Part shown: in pieces, positions 26,990-35,709 of the stretch | How the letters are laid out: every line of letters starts with the position of its first letter | Position numbering within the stretch: the stretch's first letter is position 1 | Assembly (NCBI RefSeq): GCF_030651995.1 | Contig: NZ_JAUSBN010000067.1 | Coordinates: 82,145 to 146,144 of the forward strand | Reading direction: 5' to 3' | Length of the DNA stretch: 64,000 nucleotides | DNA from: Reyranella sp. | GTDB taxonomy: Bacteria; Pseudomonadota; Alphaproteobacteria; Reyranellales; Reyranellaceae | Translations under genes and position numbers: made by a program | The notes under the pieces: model-generated | What the model saw: the letters and a program-made list of their open reading frames with translations, nothing else | The model's database searches: none | Told to the model about the DNA's origin: nothing

Positions 26990-28788
26990 GGCTTGACCAC
27001 CTTCTCGCGCCTGGCGCGGCGGATCCGCTCGGTCATCGACGCCGTGCCGCCCGCGGCGGCCTGCAGTTCGGCCCTCACCGACTCGCGCCGCTCGTGGATC
27101 GAGGCAATGACCTGGCCCATCGGTACCCCGAGGCCCACCAGGGCCGACTCGGCCAGCTGAAGGCTCGCCTCGATCGTCTCCGGCACGGCATCGGTGACGG
27201 CCAGCGTGTAAAGATGGCGGGCGTGCTCGGCATCGTGGGCGCGGGCGACGACCATCACGTCCGGCCGTCGGGCTCGCACGGCGCGTACCACATCGTCGAC
27301 CGCCGCCGTATCGAGTGTGACGATCACGCCCGTCGCTTCGTCGATGCCGCAACGCTGCAGGAACAGCGCGTTGGAGGCGTCGCCGAAATAGACGGGCCGG
27401 CCGAGCTTCCGCCAGCGTTCGACACGGACCGCGTCGCGGTCGGCCGCGATGTATGAAATCCCGTGCTTCTCGAGCTGTTCGCAGACGAGCTGGCCCACCC
27501 GCCCGTGGCCGACCACGATCACGCGCTTGACGTGATCTGAGGGCGGCAGCTGCGTCGCCGGAGCATCGCCGGTCACCTGCTGGGCCACGCGCCGGGCGGC
27601 GCGGCGCGCGAACAGCGACACGAAGGGGAGGGTCGCCATGGTGAGCGACACCACGGCCAGGACGCCCGCAGCGATCCTGGGGTCGACCAGGCCGAACTGC
27701 GTGGCAAGTCCGATGCCGATGAAGGCGAATTCGCCGCCGGGCGCCAGAAGCAGGCTCGTCTCGACGCTGGCGGCCCACGGCACGCCGAACAGGCGGCACA
27801 GCGGGACGAGCAGGATCGTCTTCAGCACCATCATCGCCACGAACCCGCCGACCACGATGAAGGGTTCGCGCCAGATGAAACTCAGGTCGATGTGCATGCC
27901 GACCGAGAAGAAGAAGACGCCCAGCAAAAGCCCTCGGAAGGGATCGATCATCGCCTCGACGGCGCGCCGGTATTCGGTCTCGGCCAGAAGCAGTCCTGCG
28001 ATGAAGGCCCCGAGCGCCATCGAGAGGCCGGCGTAGGCCGCGATCACGCCCGATCCGACCGCGATCAGCAGGGTCGCCGCCATGAAGAATTCCGGATTGT
28101 CGGTGCTGGCGGCCAGCCGGAACAGCGGCTTCAGAATCACCCTGCCGACCAGCGCGATCACCGCGACCGCCACGAGCGCCTCGACCAGTGCGACGATGAC
28201 GCCCTGAAGGATCGAGCCTTCGGAGTGGCCACCGAGAGCGCTGATCAGGAACAGGAGCGGCACCACGGCCAGATCCTGCGCCAGCAGGATTGCGAAGCTG
28301 GTACGGCCGGTGGTCGACATCATGCGGCGCTGGCCGGACAGCAGCTCCATGACGATCGCAGTCGACGACAGAGCCAGGCAGGTGCCGATGATGAGTGCGG
28401 CAGCGGCGGGCTGGCCGAACCAGAAAGCCGCCAGGCTGATGGCCAGGGCCGAGAGCACGACCTGCAGGCCGCCCAGTCCGAAGACCAGCCGGCGCATGGT
28501 GATCAGGCGGCGCATCGAGAGCTCGAGGCCGATGAAGAAGAGCAGGAAGACGATGCCGAGATCGGCGATGAAGGCGATCTGTCTCTCGCCCGTGACCGTC
28601 AGCCAGTCGATGGCGCGGGAATAGTCGGCCAGCCGACCGAGTCCGTGCGGCCCCAGCGCGGCGCCGACCACCAGGAAACCGAGGACCGGGCTGATCCTGA
28701 GGCGTTGCACGACGGGAGCCACGACGGCCGCCGTTCCCAGGACGATGAGGGCATCCTTGAACGCATAGATGTCGCTGGGTCCTGCCAT
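26986..28788 (-). CDS. Kef-type K+/H+ antiporter with RCK (TrkA-N) domain
   Basis: 600 residues. The first ~390 hold about 12 membrane segments of the CPA2 exchanger fold (FLVVGAALGPHGLG, LGIVFLLFFIGLEL, GTCLALSSTAIVM). A cytoplasmic NAD-binding RCK domain follows (VIVVGHGRVGQLVCEQL, about 415-530) and a charged tail. Members such as KefB, KefC and YbaL expel potassium in exchange for protons, often gated by glutathione conjugates or nucleotides. The frame is open to 29055, but ATG 28786-28788 is the family start; it faces the denD gene across about 75 bases. No KefF/KefG subunit is adjacent. Confidence 0.9.
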   Translation of the reverse strand: MAGPSDIYAFKDALIVLGTAAVVAPVVQRLRISPVLGFLVVGAALGPHGLGRLADYSRAIDWLTVTGERQIAFIADLGIVFLLFFIGLELSMRRLITMRRLVFGLGGLQVVLSALAISLAAFWFGQPAAAALIIGTCLALSSTAIVMELLSGQRRMMSTTGRTSFAILLAQDLAVVPLLFLISALGGHSEGSILQGVIVALVEALVAVAVIALVGRVILKPLFRLAASTDNPEFFMAATLLIAVGSGVIAAYAGLSMALGAFIAGLLLAETEYRRAVEAMIDPFRGLLLGVFFFSVGMHIDLSFIWREPFIVVGGFVAMMVLKTILLVPLCRLFGVPWAASVETSLLLAPGGEFAFIGIGLATQFGLVDPRIAAGVLAVVSLTMATLPFVSLFARRAARRVAQQVTGDAPATQLPPSDHVKRVIVVGHGRVGQLVCEQLEKHGISYIAADRDAVRVERWRKLGRPVYFGDASNALFLQRCGIDEATGVIVTLDTAAVDDVVRAVRARRPDVMVVARAHDAEHARHLYTLAVTDAVPETIEASLQLAESALVGLGVPMGQVIASIHERRESVRAELQAAAGGTASMTERIRRARREKVVKP

Positions 28789-28864
28789 GTCGCGCAAACA
28801 TAGACTGCAGACGGCGTTCTGTGCACACTTTCGTCCGCATACAACGAATTCGGGCGGGAACGAC

Positions 28865-29869
28865 ATGAAGGTGGTCATCACCGGCGGCGCGGGCTTCCTG
28901 GGCAAGAAGCTCGCACGGCGCCTACTGCGGCAGGGCGAGATCGCGGCGGCTTCCGGCCAGCCGCAGAAAATCAGCGAGCTGCTGCTGTTCGATGTCGCGA
29001 AAGCCGAGGGTCCGGGCCTGGACGATCCGCGAATCAGGACCGTGGCGGGCGACATCTCGAATTTCGCGACCGTGCAGTCGATCGTCCAGGGCGCGTCGAC
29101 CGTGTTCCATTTCGCCGCAGTGGTCAGTGCGGGCGCCGAGGCCGACTTCGACCTGGGCTACCGGGTCAATCTCGACGGCACGCGGAACGTTCTCGAAGCC
29201 TGTCGGGCGCTCGGCACCAATCCGCGCGTCGTGTTCACCAGCTCGCTGGCGGCCTTCGGCGGCGATCTCCCTCCGGCAGTGACCGACGACACGCCCCTGA
29301 CGCCCCAGACCTCCTACGGCGCCCAGAAGTCGATCGGCGAGTTCCTGGTCCGTGACTATACGCGCAAGGGGTTCCTGCGCGGCACCGCGGTCAGGTTGCC
29401 GACGATCTGCGTGCGCACCGGCCTGCCCAACAAGGCGGCCTCGACCTGGGCGAGCTCGGTTCTGCGCGAGCCGCTGACGGGTGTCGACGTCGTCTGCCCC
29501 GTGACACCTGAGACGGTCATGGTGGTCCTCAGCCCGCGCAAGACGGTGGACGCGTTCATGCGCCTGCACGATCTGCCCCCGGATGCCTTCGGTCCGGGCC
29601 GCACGCTCCTGCTGAACGGGATCAATGTGACGGCCCGGGAGCTGGAACAGGCGGTCGGCCGCCACGCCGGCAACCGCAAGGTCGGCAAGGTCGTGTGGCA
29701 GCACGATCCGGCGATCCAGAAGATCTGCGACGGCTGGCCCCAGGGCATCGATTCGGCGCGCGCCCGACGCCTCGGCTTCGAAACCGACGAGGATCTCGAC
29801 GAGGTCGTGCGGCATTTCATAGCCGACGATCTCGATGATCAGATGAAGATCGCGAAACCTGCGGCCTGA
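28865..29869 (+). CDS. denD: D-erythronate dehydrogenase
   Basis: 334 residues of the extended short-chain dehydrogenase fold: GGAGFLGKKLA (7-17) binds NAD, FTSSLAAFG supplies the catalytic Ser, and SYGAQKSIGEFL the Tyr-x3-Lys pair. The stretch ICVRTGLPNKAASTWASSV is diagnostic of the DenD group, which oxidises D-erythronate to 2-oxo-D-erythronate in C4 sugar-acid catabolism. The kinase, isomerase and decarboxylase partners of that pathway are not in the window. ATG 28865 follows GGGCGGGAACG. The family call is confident, the exact substrate less so. Confidence 0.85.
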   Translation: MKVVITGGAGFLGKKLARRLLRQGEIAAASGQPQKISELLLFDVAKAEGPGLDDPRIRTVAGDISNFATVQSIVQGASTVFHFAAVVSAGAEADFDLGYRVNLDGTRNVLEACRALGTNPRVVFTSSLAAFGGDLPPAVTDDTPLTPQTSYGAQKSIGEFLVRDYTRKGFLRGTAVRLPTICVRTGLPNKAASTWASSVLREPLTGVDVVCPVTPETVMVVLSPRKTVDAFMRLHDLPPDAFGPGRTLLLNGINVTARELEQAVGRHAGNRKVGKVVWQHDPAIQKICDGWPQGIDSARARRLGFETDEDLDEVVRHFIADDLDDQMKIAKPAA

Positions 29870-29896
29870 CAGGGCCGCAGGAAGCCTGCAGCGGCC

Positions 29897-30706
29897 TTAG
29901 CGGCCGCGCAGCATCCGCCAGCCGTTCTGGAGGTGTCGCATCGGCCCCCAGACATGCCGCGTCCGCATCATGTGCCAGCGCTGCGGCTCGTTGTCGGGGC
30001 CCGCGACGGCGCCGGCATCCTCGACGAAGTCGGTAATGCCGACGGCATCGGTGTCCCACGGCCCGGTCGTCTTGAAGATCGTCGTCTTCGCCCCGTAGCC
30101 CTGCAGCGCCCGCGACATGCCGGACGCCATGAAGTCCATGTAGCGCGGCAGGCTCTCGGGCCGGCAGAGGTAGCCCTTGTTGAAGCCGACGGCGAGAAGG
30201 CGGAAATGGAACGGGTTCTTCTCGAGATAGCGGATGACCTCGGTCGTATTGGCCGGATAACGCGGCGAGAAGAAGTCGTCGACCACGACGATGCCCTCGG
30301 TGTTGACGATCCGGTTGGCGAACTCCAGCTCCCGATAGACGGCCGTGCCGGTATGCTCGCCATCGATGTGGAACCAGCGAACCGACTGGTGCATCGCCTG
30401 CAGGTCGAGCTTGGCCGGCAGGTCGGCCGACGGGCCTGACAGCGGCACGATGTTCGTGGGCTTCGCGCCGACCGATTCGATCGAGCGGTGGACGGCGGCT
30501 TCATCCAGCCGGAGGTCGCACAGATAGAGCTTCTCGTTGCCCTTCCGGTAGGACGCCAGGACCGACGCGGACCGGCCCCGCCAGACGCCGATCTCGAACA
30601 GGTCGCCGGAAGTCCGGGCCTGCTGGTCGAGCAGGGCACGCCAGACGCAATAGGACTGGAACATGAACCAGCCCGGAATTGCGTCGATTTTCTCCCAACT
30701 GAGCAT
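29897..30706 (-). CDS. Class I SAM-dependent methyltransferase (TylF/MTase_24-like)
   Basis: 269 residues. The SAM-binding motif I region is LFEIGVWRGRSASVLASY, followed by an acidic LYLCDLRLDE strand, VRWFHIDGEHT and IVVVDDFFSP, as in Methyltransf_24 and macrocin O-methyltransferase relatives, often Mg-dependent O-methyltransferases of sugars or small metabolites. ATG 30706 is chosen; the frame to 31039 is spurious. It is divergent from the paired membrane proteins at 30812 and 32149, about 105 bases away, and may act on whatever they make or move. The acceptor is unknown. Confidence 0.75.
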   Translation of the reverse strand: MLSWEKIDAIPGWFMFQSYCVWRALLDQQARTSGDLFEIGVWRGRSASVLASYRKGNEKLYLCDLRLDEAAVHRSIESVGAKPTNIVPLSGPSADLPAKLDLQAMHQSVRWFHIDGEHTGTAVYRELEFANRIVNTEGIVVVDDFFSPRYPANTTEVIRYLEKNPFHFRLLAVGFNKGYLCRPESLPRYMDFMASGMSRALQGYGAKTTIFKTTGPWDTDAVGITDFVEDAGAVAGPDNEPQRWHMMRTRHVWGPMRHLQNGWRMLRGR

Positions 30707-30811
30707 CCGCCACCCTTGTTTGCCGCGTCTTGCTAACAGCGCCCCATCGACGCTGCAAGCCGTGAAGGCTTGCACCTCCGGCACGGGTCCTGTAGGCCCG
30801 CTCGCGGGGAA

Positions 30812-32161
30812 ATGCCAACAACTGCAGTCGCATACAGGGCCACGGTCGGCCTGCTCTGGATCCTGGCGCTCTGGTACAGCTGGGAGTGCCGGGGGCTTTT
30901 CGTCGATGGATCTGCATTCCTCGTGCAGGTCGCCCGGCGGGAGTTTTTCTTCGACTTCTACGACCCGCGCCTCTACGCGATGATCCTCGGCCAGGCGCCG
31001 ATCCTTACGGCGGTGTTCCTCGGCGTCACCGATCTCCATTTGATGGCGCAGCTACTGTCGCTGGGCCTCTTCGCCCTCCCGACCGCGCTCTATCATCTCG
31101 CGCTGATGCGGGTGAAGGACGATCCCGTCCTGCTGGCCGCGGTCCTCGCGGCGATCGGCGTCGTCTTCATGACGACGTCCTTCTTCATCGTCGGCGAATA
31201 CAACACCGCCTATGCCATCGGCATCGTGGTGGCCGTACGGCTGGTGACGGCGAAGGAACTGAGCGTGGCCGACGGTGCCTTCCTGGTTGCGGTCGGCCTG
31301 CTGGCGGTCCGGACCTACGAGGTGATGATCTACCTGGGACCCCTGCTGGCCGTGATGATCGCCTGGACGGTCTACCGGATCCGGCCGCGACCCGTTGGCG
31401 CCACGCTTCTTTACCTGGTCGCGATCCTGCCCTTCCTGGGCGGCATGTGGGTGGCGGCGGATTCGGTGATCCACCCCTTTTCGGAAGACCATCTCAGCCG
31501 GACGGCCGCGACGGTGCTCGATGCCTGGCAGAACGTTCAATTCGACCTGGCGATGGGCGCGGCTCTGGTCATCTCCGGGTGGGCGCTGCTGCGTCCGCAG
31601 GATCTCGCCGGGCGCAGGCCGTACATCTTCGCCGGCATTTTCCTGATCCTGCTGGCGCTGTCACCGTTGCTGGTGCTGACCGACTCGCTGGTGCGGCCGC
31701 ATGCCAAGTCGCAGTACACCGCCCGCAGCCTCGCAGGCCTCGTCATCGCCACCATCGTCGTGCTGATGTGGCTCTACACGTCGCCGCTCGGCTCCCGGTT
31801 CGCCTCGTTCGTCGCCTTGCGCCGAACCGAGATATCGAGCCGGATTCTCGCATTCGCCTGCCTGGTCGTGCTCGCGGTACTGCCGTCCAACGTCTATCTC
31901 ACGCTCGAATGGCGCACCTATCTCGATACGGTGCGAACGATCGTGCGCAGCAACAGCGGCGTGATCGCCTTCGAATCCACGCCCCTCTCGCGGCGTCCTC
32001 TCGAGACGCTGGTCGAGTCGTGGATTCTGCCCAGCCAGAGCCTGGCTTTGCGCGGCAAACTCGGTGACGGCATCATCGCGCCGCCGCGCGACTTCAACAA
32101 CTGGCAACCATTCCCGCCAGCCGAACCGTATCCGCTGGGGAACTACATGTGGCGCGACTGA
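30812..32161 (+). CDS. Polytopic membrane protein of unknown family, first of a tandem pair
   Basis: 449 residues with roughly ten to eleven hydrophobic helices and a hydrophilic C-terminal tail of about 75 residues ending YMWRD. Shared with the next gene and therefore probably functional are CRGLFVDGSAFLV near the N-terminus, FFDFYDPR, QAPILTAVFLGVTD, LFALPTALYH, DPVLLAAVLA and TSFFIVGEYN. The acidic loop between helices 1 and 2 (RGLFVDGS) recalls GT-C glycosyltransferases, whose catalytic Asp sits there, but no family was recognised. ATG 30812 follows GCGGGGA. The stop overlaps the start of the second copy by 13 bases. Confidence 0.75.
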   Translation: MPTTAVAYRATVGLLWILALWYSWECRGLFVDGSAFLVQVARREFFFDFYDPRLYAMILGQAPILTAVFLGVTDLHLMAQLLSLGLFALPTALYHLALMRVKDDPVLLAAVLAAIGVVFMTTSFFIVGEYNTAYAIGIVVAVRLVTAKELSVADGAFLVAVGLLAVRTYEVMIYLGPLLAVMIAWTVYRIRPRPVGATLLYLVAILPFLGGMWVAADSVIHPFSEDHLSRTAATVLDAWQNVQFDLAMGAALVISGWALLRPQDLAGRRPYIFAGIFLILLALSPLLVLTDSLVRPHAKSQYTARSLAGLVIATIVVLMWLYTSPLGSRFASFVALRRTEISSRILAFACLVVLAVLPSNVYLTLEWRTYLDTVRTIVRSNSGVIAFESTPLSRRPLETLVESWILPSQSLALRGKLGDGIIAPPRDFNNWQPFPPAEPYPLGNYMWRD

Positions 32162-33519
32162 CCGTGCCCACGATGTCGCCGGTCGCCGTTGCCCGGACTG
32201 TCGCGGTGCTCCTCTGGGCGCTCGCGTTGCACAATACGTTGACCTGTCGTGGCCTGTTCTGGGACGGCTCCTCGTTCCTGGTGAATCTGCTCGACCACGG
32301 CCGTTTCCACGATTTCTACGCCGCCCGCGCCCACGTCGATTGGGTGACGCAGGCGCCGGTGCTGCTGCTGGCCGAATGGGGCGTCCGCGACACGAGGATG
32401 CTGGCCATGGTCTATTCGGCAGCCTTGTTCGCGCTGCCGACCGCCTTCTATCACTTCGCCCTTGTCCGTGTGCGCCGCGATCCCGTGCTGCTGGCCGCGG
32501 TGCTGGCGATCGTTGCCGCGGTCTACCTGCCGACCTCGTTCTTCATCGTCGGCGAATACAACGTGGCCTTTGCCTGCATCACCGCCGCCATGGCGGTAGC
32601 GCTCACGACCGACGGTACCGGTCGCAGGGACGCCGCACTTCTGCTGGCCTTCGGTCTGCTCTGCCTGCGCTCCTACGAGGCCACGATCTATCTCGGACCG
32701 CTGCTGGCGGCCGCGATCCTGTGGGCGACCCGGCGCAGCGGCGGCGATCCGGCGACGAAACTCCTGTGCTACCTGGCGGCGCTGTCCTTCGTCGGCGCGG
32801 CGCTGGTATCGGCCGTGACGATCTTCGACTATTGGGACCATCCGCACTTCATGAAGGTGCGCTCCACCAGTGTCGATTTCTGGCGGAACATACAGTTCGC
32901 CATCCCTCTCGCGGGCTTTCTCATCTGCGCCATCGCGGGCTTTCGACGGCCGGCCTGGCTGGAGGGCAGGGGACCGCTGGTGGTGATGGGCGTCATTGCC
33001 GTGCTGCTTGCCTTGTCGCCCTGGTGGCGGCTCGTGCACGGGCCGTCGATCCTGTATCCGCCGTCGCACTACGTCGCCCGTCAGGCTGCCGGCATGCTGC
33101 TGGCGGCCCTCCTCGTCGGCATGTGGCTGCAGGTGGCGCGCCGCGATCCGCCGCGCATCTTTGCCGTCGTGCGCCAGCCTGCAGTGGCGCGGCGGATGGT
33201 GCTGCTGCTGGGAGCGCTGACGGTCGCGGGGGCGGTTCCCGACATCGTGCTCACGCGCCTGTGGAGCGGCTATGTCGAGCGCCTGCGCGTCGTCGTCGAC
33301 GGCAGCAAAGGCATGGTGCGGGCCGAGACGCTGCCGCTGCATGACTGGCCGAACAAGCTCTTCTTCCAGGACTGGTCCTATCCGGCATTGAGCGCGGTCG
33401 TCAGCCGCTCGCCCGGCCAGTCCTATGTCGTGTCCGACCAGGACTATCTCAGCAATCCGCCCTTCGAACCGGCCTGCGGCCTCTTGCCGAAGCTCAAGGG
33501 CTACGGCTGGCGCGGCTAG
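32149..33519 (+). CDS. Polytopic membrane protein of unknown family, second of a tandem pair
   Basis: 456 residues, homologous along its whole length to the preceding gene: CRGLFWDGSSFLV, FHDFYAAR, TQAPVLLLAEWGV, LFALPTAFYHFAL, DPVLLAAVLAIV, TSFFIVGEYN, then about six more helices and a soluble tail ending GYGWRG. The tails of both copies end in an aromatic-Trp-Arg element. The pair arose by duplication and has diverged, so they may form a heteromer or handle different substrates. An ATG at 32173 is an alternative start. A glycosyltransferase (GT-C) or lipid-sugar transporter role is possible but unproven. Confidence 0.75.
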   Translation: MARLTVPTMSPVAVARTVAVLLWALALHNTLTCRGLFWDGSSFLVNLLDHGRFHDFYAARAHVDWVTQAPVLLLAEWGVRDTRMLAMVYSAALFALPTAFYHFALVRVRRDPVLLAAVLAIVAAVYLPTSFFIVGEYNVAFACITAAMAVALTTDGTGRRDAALLLAFGLLCLRSYEATIYLGPLLAAAILWATRRSGGDPATKLLCYLAALSFVGAALVSAVTIFDYWDHPHFMKVRSTSVDFWRNIQFAIPLAGFLICAIAGFRRPAWLEGRGPLVVMGVIAVLLALSPWWRLVHGPSILYPPSHYVARQAAGMLLAALLVGMWLQVARRDPPRIFAVVRQPAVARRMVLLLGALTVAGAVPDIVLTRLWSGYVERLRVVVDGSKGMVRAETLPLHDWPNKLFFQDWSYPALSAVVSRSPGQSYVVSDQDYLSNPPFEPACGLLPKLKGYGWRG

Positions 33520-35066
33520 GGACGCATCCACATGCTCGCCGGGCCGCTGCCGCGCACCGGCGCGGCCAGCTCGATGAATTCGCAGAGGATCTTGCGCGTA
33601 TCGCGCGGATCGATGATCTCCTCGATCCAGAAACTCTCGGCGCTGCGGAACGGCGACCGCAGCTTGTTCAGCCGGTCTTCGATCTCCGCCATCTTGGCCT
33701 TGGGATCCTCGGCCCCGTCGATGTCGGCGCGATACGCGGCCTCGATGCCGCCTTCCAGCGGCAGCGATCCCCAGCGGCCTGACGGCCAGGCATAGCGCCA
33801 GTTCATCCGCGAACCGTTCTGGTGCGCCGCGCCGGCCACGCCGAAGGCATTGCGGATGATGAAGGTGCACCACGGCACCGTCGTCTGGAACATCGACGAC
33901 ATGGCGCGCACGCCCTGTCGGATGACGCCGCTCTTCTCGGCCTCGAGGCCGATCAGGAAGCCGGGACAGTCGCAGAAATAGACGACCGGCAGGTGGAAGG
34001 TCTCGGCCAGGTCGAGGAAGCGCGTCACCTTCTGGCAGGTATCGGCCGTCCAGCCGCCGCCATAGAACATCGGGTCGCTCGCCATCACCGCGACCGGCCA
34101 GCCGTCGACGCGCGCGAAGCCGGTCACGACCGAACGGCCGTAGAGCCGCCCCATCTCGAAGAAGCTGCCCTGGTCGACGACCTTCTCGACGATCGGCCGG
34201 ATGCGATAGACCTTGCGGATGTCGCGCGGGATGGCGTCGAACAGCGACTCCTCGCGTCGCGCCGGATCGTCGGTCACGGGGCCGCGTGGCGGCGCATCGT
34301 GGACCGACGAGGGCAGATAGGAGAGGAAGCGGCGCGCCGCGGCAAAGGCCTTGTCCTCGCTGTCGACCGCCTCGTCGATCGCGCCGGCGCGCAGCTGGAT
34401 TTCCCAGCCGCCCAGTTCCTGCTTGTCGTACTGCTTGGCGCTGAGGCGATTCACCACCGGCGGCCCGGCGACGAACATCGCGGAGACTTCCTTCACCATC
34501 ACCGAGTAGTGCGTGGCCGCAAGGCGGGCCGCGCCGAGGCCCGCGACCGAGCCGAGGCCGAGGCCCACGGTGGGCACCACGCCCATGTTGCGCACGGTCC
34601 ATTCCCAGCCGCTCACTCCCGGTACGTTGGCGCGGCCGGTCGTTTCGATCGTCTTCACGGATCCACCACCGCCCGATCCCTCGATCAGGCGCACGACCGG
34701 AATTCGGTACTGGTTGGCGTAGCGTTCGACGTAGTTGGACTTCTCCTTGATCGTGGCGTCGGCCGAGCCGCCGCGCACGGTGAAGTCGTCGCCGGTGACG
34801 GCGACGTGCCGTCCATCGATCTTGCCGCGGCCCATGACGACGTTCGCCGGCGTGAGATCGGCCAGTTCGTTGCGGCCGTCATATTCCGCCTTGCCGGCGA
34901 CGCTGCCGATCTCGCGAAACGAACCCTCGTCGAGCAACCGGTCGATGCGCTCGCGGACCGTGAGGCGGCCTCCTTCATGCTGACGCTTGACCTTGTCGGC
35001 ACCGCCCATGCGCTTCGTCATCTCCTGACGGCGGCGCAGCTCGTCCATTTCCGGTTGCCAGCTCAT
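33516..35066 (-). CDS. Acyl-CoA carboxylase carboxyltransferase subunit (PccB/MccB-like)
   Basis: 516 residues. The carboxyltransferase fold is visible as two homologous crotonase halves: an N-terminal one with GGRLTVRERIDRLLDEGSF, DFTVRGGS and IEGSGGGG, and a C-terminal one with YGRSVVTGFARVDGWPV, FCDCPGFLIG and PWCTFIIRNAFG. Such subunits transfer carboxylate from biotin to acetyl-, propionyl-, methylcrotonyl- or another acyl-CoA. No biotin carboxylase/biotin carrier gene is adjacent, so it is an orphan and its acyl substrate is open. It converges on the twin membrane protein gene with a four-base overlap of stops. ATG 35066 is selected over the open frame to 35279. Confidence 0.87.
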   Translation of the reverse strand: MSWQPEMDELRRRQEMTKRMGGADKVKRQHEGGRLTVRERIDRLLDEGSFREIGSVAGKAEYDGRNELADLTPANVVMGRGKIDGRHVAVTGDDFTVRGGSADATIKEKSNYVERYANQYRIPVVRLIEGSGGGGSVKTIETTGRANVPGVSGWEWTVRNMGVVPTVGLGLGSVAGLGAARLAATHYSVMVKEVSAMFVAGPPVVNRLSAKQYDKQELGGWEIQLRAGAIDEAVDSEDKAFAAARRFLSYLPSSVHDAPPRGPVTDDPARREESLFDAIPRDIRKVYRIRPIVEKVVDQGSFFEMGRLYGRSVVTGFARVDGWPVAVMASDPMFYGGGWTADTCQKVTRFLDLAETFHLPVVYFCDCPGFLIGLEAEKSGVIRQGVRAMSSMFQTTVPWCTFIIRNAFGVAGAAHQNGSRMNWRYAWPSGRWGSLPLEGGIEAAYRADIDGAEDPKAKMAEIEDRLNKLRSPFRSAESFWIEEIIDPRDTRKILCEFIELAAPVRGSGPASMWMRP

Positions 35067-35172
35067 CTCGACGCATCCCCCGATCGTTTGTCGGCACGTT
35101 TCCAGCCCTTGCGGTTCGTACCAACGCAGACCCGGACCGGCTACATTAAAGCGTCTTCGCGGGGAGCTACCG

Positions 35173-35709
35173 ATGGACGAAACGGCTGATCGAGCAGGCG
35201 CGACGCTCCACATGATCTGCGGCAAGATCGCCGCCGGAAAATCGACGCTCGCCGCCAGGCTGACAGTGCACCCGGGCACGATTCGGATCAGCGAGGATGC
35301 TTGGCTCGCCTGTCTCTACAAGGATGAGCAGAAGACGATCGAGGACTATGTCCGCAACTCCCGCCGCCTGCGCGAGGTGATGGGCGACCATATTGTCACG
35401 CTGCTGGAGGCGGGCCTGTCCGTCGTGCTCGATTTTCCAGCGAACACACCGGCCCGTCGTCAGTGGATGCGCAGCCTCTTCGAGCGCGCCGGTGCGGATC
35501 ACCGGCTCCATTTCCTCGACGTGCCCGACGATGTCTGCAAGGCACGGCTGCGCGCCCGCAACGCCGCCGGTACACACGCCTTCGAGGCCAGCGACGCGGA
35601 GTTCGACCTCTTCACCAGCTACTTCGTCCCGCCCTCGCCCGATGAAGGCTTCGAGGTCACGCTCTACGGCGAATCGAAAACGACGCCGTCGATCAGGTTC
35701 TCTTCGTAG
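35173..35709 (+). CDS. Small P-loop kinase/AAA_33-like ATPase
   Basis: 178 residues. Walker A is GKIAAGKST at 17-25, followed by an acidic switch (SEDAWLACLY) and a strand VVLDFPANTPARRQW that likely supplies the Walker B Asp; a lid region with repeated Arg (CKARLRARNAAG) follows. This is the zeta-toxin/kinase-like branch that phosphorylates small molecules, nucleotides or peptidoglycan precursors; no antitoxin gene is next to it. Its 3' end overlaps the convergent pxpC gene by 46 bases. Specific substrate unknown. Confidence 0.75.
   Translation: MDETADRAGATLHMICGKIAAGKSTLAARLTVHPGTIRISEDAWLACLYKDEQKTIEDYVRNSRRLREVMGDHIVTLLEAGLSVVLDFPANTPARRQWMRSLFERAGADHRLHFLDVPDDVCKARLRARNAAGTHAFEASDAEFDLFTSYFVPPSPDEGFEVTLYGESKTTPSIRFSS

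Noticed and set aside
26318..28840. 840-residue open frame on the minus strand
   Set aside because: Its first 600 codons are an out-of-frame read of the Kef-type antiporter with Arg/Gly/Pro-rich composition; only the last 223 residues (EEP protein) are a real gene.
32143..34602. 819-residue minus-strand frame
   Set aside because: Covers the antisense of the second membrane protein and an out-of-frame read of the carboxyltransferase gene; both real genes are well supported.
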